Source of the DNA: a virus
IMG/VR virus record: IMGVR_UViG_3300034024_000092
Location: 1-48,511 of that record
Length of the DNA: 48,511 nucleotides
Direction: 5' to 3' (one strand)
Below, one piece after another: positions 47,930 through 48,511 of the stretch (the stretch's first letter is position 1; each line of letters opens with the position of its first letter). A program made the translations under genes and the position numbers. The notes under the pieces are model-generated. The model made no database searches, was not told the origin of the DNA, and saw only the letters and a program-made list of their open reading frames with translations.

Positions 47930-48146
47930 GAGCCTTCGCCGCGATGTTCCGGGCACCGATCTCCCGGCAGACGATACGGTCGGCGCATGGGTTGCGTTCG
48001 GCGATGCCCAGACCGGCCGCCTCGACACCGCCAACGCCAACAAGGCGGCCGTGGTGGAGATCGTGGACGCCTGCGACCGGCAGGCCGAGGCGATCCGGGA
48101 GGCGCTGAAGCCGAGGCCCTGGTATCGACGATTGCTGCCCGGCTAG
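47793..48146 (+). CDS. Rz1: Rz1-like outer-membrane lipoprotein spanin
   Basis: A 117-aa protein; ATG 47793 with AGGAG 7 nt upstream, inside the Rz-like gene (+1 frame). Signal LTLLSVLLMPLVAGGC gives a lipobox (VAGG-Cys) for lipidation. The mature part (ANKAAVVEIVDACDRQAEAI, REALKPRPWYRRLLPG) is Pro/Arg-ended. Longer than lambda Rz1, but overlapping arrangement and lipobox are diagnostic. Confidence 0.85.
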   Translation: MLKSSPRPALTLLSVLLMPLVAGGCVAGPRISTVLSAVRCGPLVPESLRRDVPGTDLPADDTVGAWVAFGDAQTGRLDTANANKAAVVEIVDACDRQAEAIREALKPRPWYRRLLPG

Positions 48147-48190
48147 ACCGGCTCCAGCATGCCCGCATCACGCCCCCATGAGGCGTTCAG

Positions 48191-48233
48191 GCCCGGTCAT
48201 CCCCTCGCGGGGGTGGCCGGGCTTTCGTCGTTT
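48191..48233 (+). terminator. Terminator after spanin genes
   Basis: GCCCGGTCATCCCC, loop TCGC, GGGGGTGGCCGGGC (with two G-T pairs) followed by TTTCGTCGTTT. It ends the late/lysis operon just before the convergent minus-strand gene. Confidence 0.8.
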
Positions 48234-48511
48234 CAGGACATCAGGATCGGCCCATCGGCGCGTGTCGGCTGCGTGACGAACACCATGTGGCCGAAGCACA
48301 GACGCCGGCGGCACTGGACCGTCCGGCCCCACAGGACGAAGTCGCCGCCCTTTGCCGCGATGACCGTGTCGAGGTGGACCGTCATCTCCAGCATGCACCG
48401 CTGACAGACGGCGTAGGTCGGCCAGCCCTCGCGCTTCATGTGTGCGACCGTTGGCGCCCGGCTTTGCCACTCGGCTGGCCCCCAAGTCGTGTAGCGCGGG
48501 TTCATGCCCAT
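48233..48511 (-). CDS. Hypothetical protein with Cys motifs (edge of window)
   Basis: At least 92 aa; the first visible ATG is 48511, the last base of the window, with another Met at 48505, so the true start could lie outside. PTYAVCQRCMLEMTVHLDTV and TVQCRRRLCFGHMV show two Cys pairs fit for a zinc ribbon. It is convergent with the lysis operon. Similar short Cys-rich proteins occur in alphaproteobacterial phages; role unknown. Confidence 0.7.
   Translation of the reverse strand: MGMNPRYTTWGPAEWQSRAPTVAHMKREGWPTYAVCQRCMLEMTVHLDTVIAAKGGDFVLWGRTVQCRRRLCFGHMVFVTQPTRADGPILMS

Noticed and set aside
1-48511. Attachment-site repeats at the window ends
   Set aside because: The first and last bases share no visible repeat; the window is cut at gene boundaries, so att sites are probably outside.
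1-48511. tRNA genes, CRISPR arrays, insertion sequences
   Set aside because: None seen on either strand by reading; no transposase-like protein and no tRNA-like fold was noticed.

Overview
The window is almost entirely a temperate siphovirus-like prophage of high GC content. It starts exactly at an integrase stop codon and ends at the start codon of a small minus-strand gene, so no host gene and no pair of attachment sites can be seen. A phage GcrA-like regulator, clustered GANTC sites and the general protein style point to an alphaproteobacterial host, most likely Caulobacterales (Brevundimonas/Caulobacter-like). That assignment is an inference.

Layout. (1) Positions 1-11133, minus strand: one long left operon of 26 genes, almost all joined by ATGA/GTGA-type overlaps, read from 11133 down to the integrase. 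In transcription order it holds small proteins, an NlpC/P60-like protein with a substituted catalytic Cys, a RecE-like exonuclease and RecT-like annealing protein pair, an HNH nuclease, a DNA methyltransferase, many small phage proteins, an ASCH protein and the tyrosine integrase. (2) Positions 11134-14301: the lysogeny/immunity block. A repressor with two HTH domains and no S24 peptidase domain is followed on the same strand by a small exported protein and a 494-aa AlbA_2/HATPase protein, which are lysogenic conversion candidates. A Cro-like gene diverges from the repressor. CTACGG-N4-CCGTAG operators lie at both the left-operon promoter and the repressor/cro gap, as in lambda OL/OR. (3) Positions 14420-21878, plus strand: early right operon with a CII/CP76-like regulator, an HNH-AP2 endonuclease, a RuvC-like resolvase, the GcrA-like protein, DnaB helicase and a DUF1376 replication protein, ending at a terminator near 21891. 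(4) Positions 22333-44804: late genes in classical order. These are small and large terminase, DUF1073 portal, protease/scaffold, decoration protein, capsid, connectors, tail tube, tail assembly chaperones with a probable -1 frameshift, tape measure, distal tail proteins, a 1429-aa tip protein with six 112-aa repeats, and fibres. (5) Positions 45131-48146: lysis genes (coiled-coil membrane protein, holin-like protein, GH24 endolysin, overlapping Rz/Rz1 spanins), interrupted by a minus-strand NUMOD4-HNH endonuclease and two tiny minus-strand membrane or secreted peptides.

Most unexpected signals: seven copies of the palindrome GTTCGAAC inside the first 460 bp of the AlbA_2/HATPase gene, in three reading frames; operators placed exactly in promoter spacers at two loci 2.9 kb apart; a phage-encoded GcrA with GANTC sites in the gaps that should hold promoters; a TTG start for the small terminase; a slippery A_AAC_CCT heptamer in the tail chaperone overlap; and a stem-rich non-coding segment beside the lysis genes.
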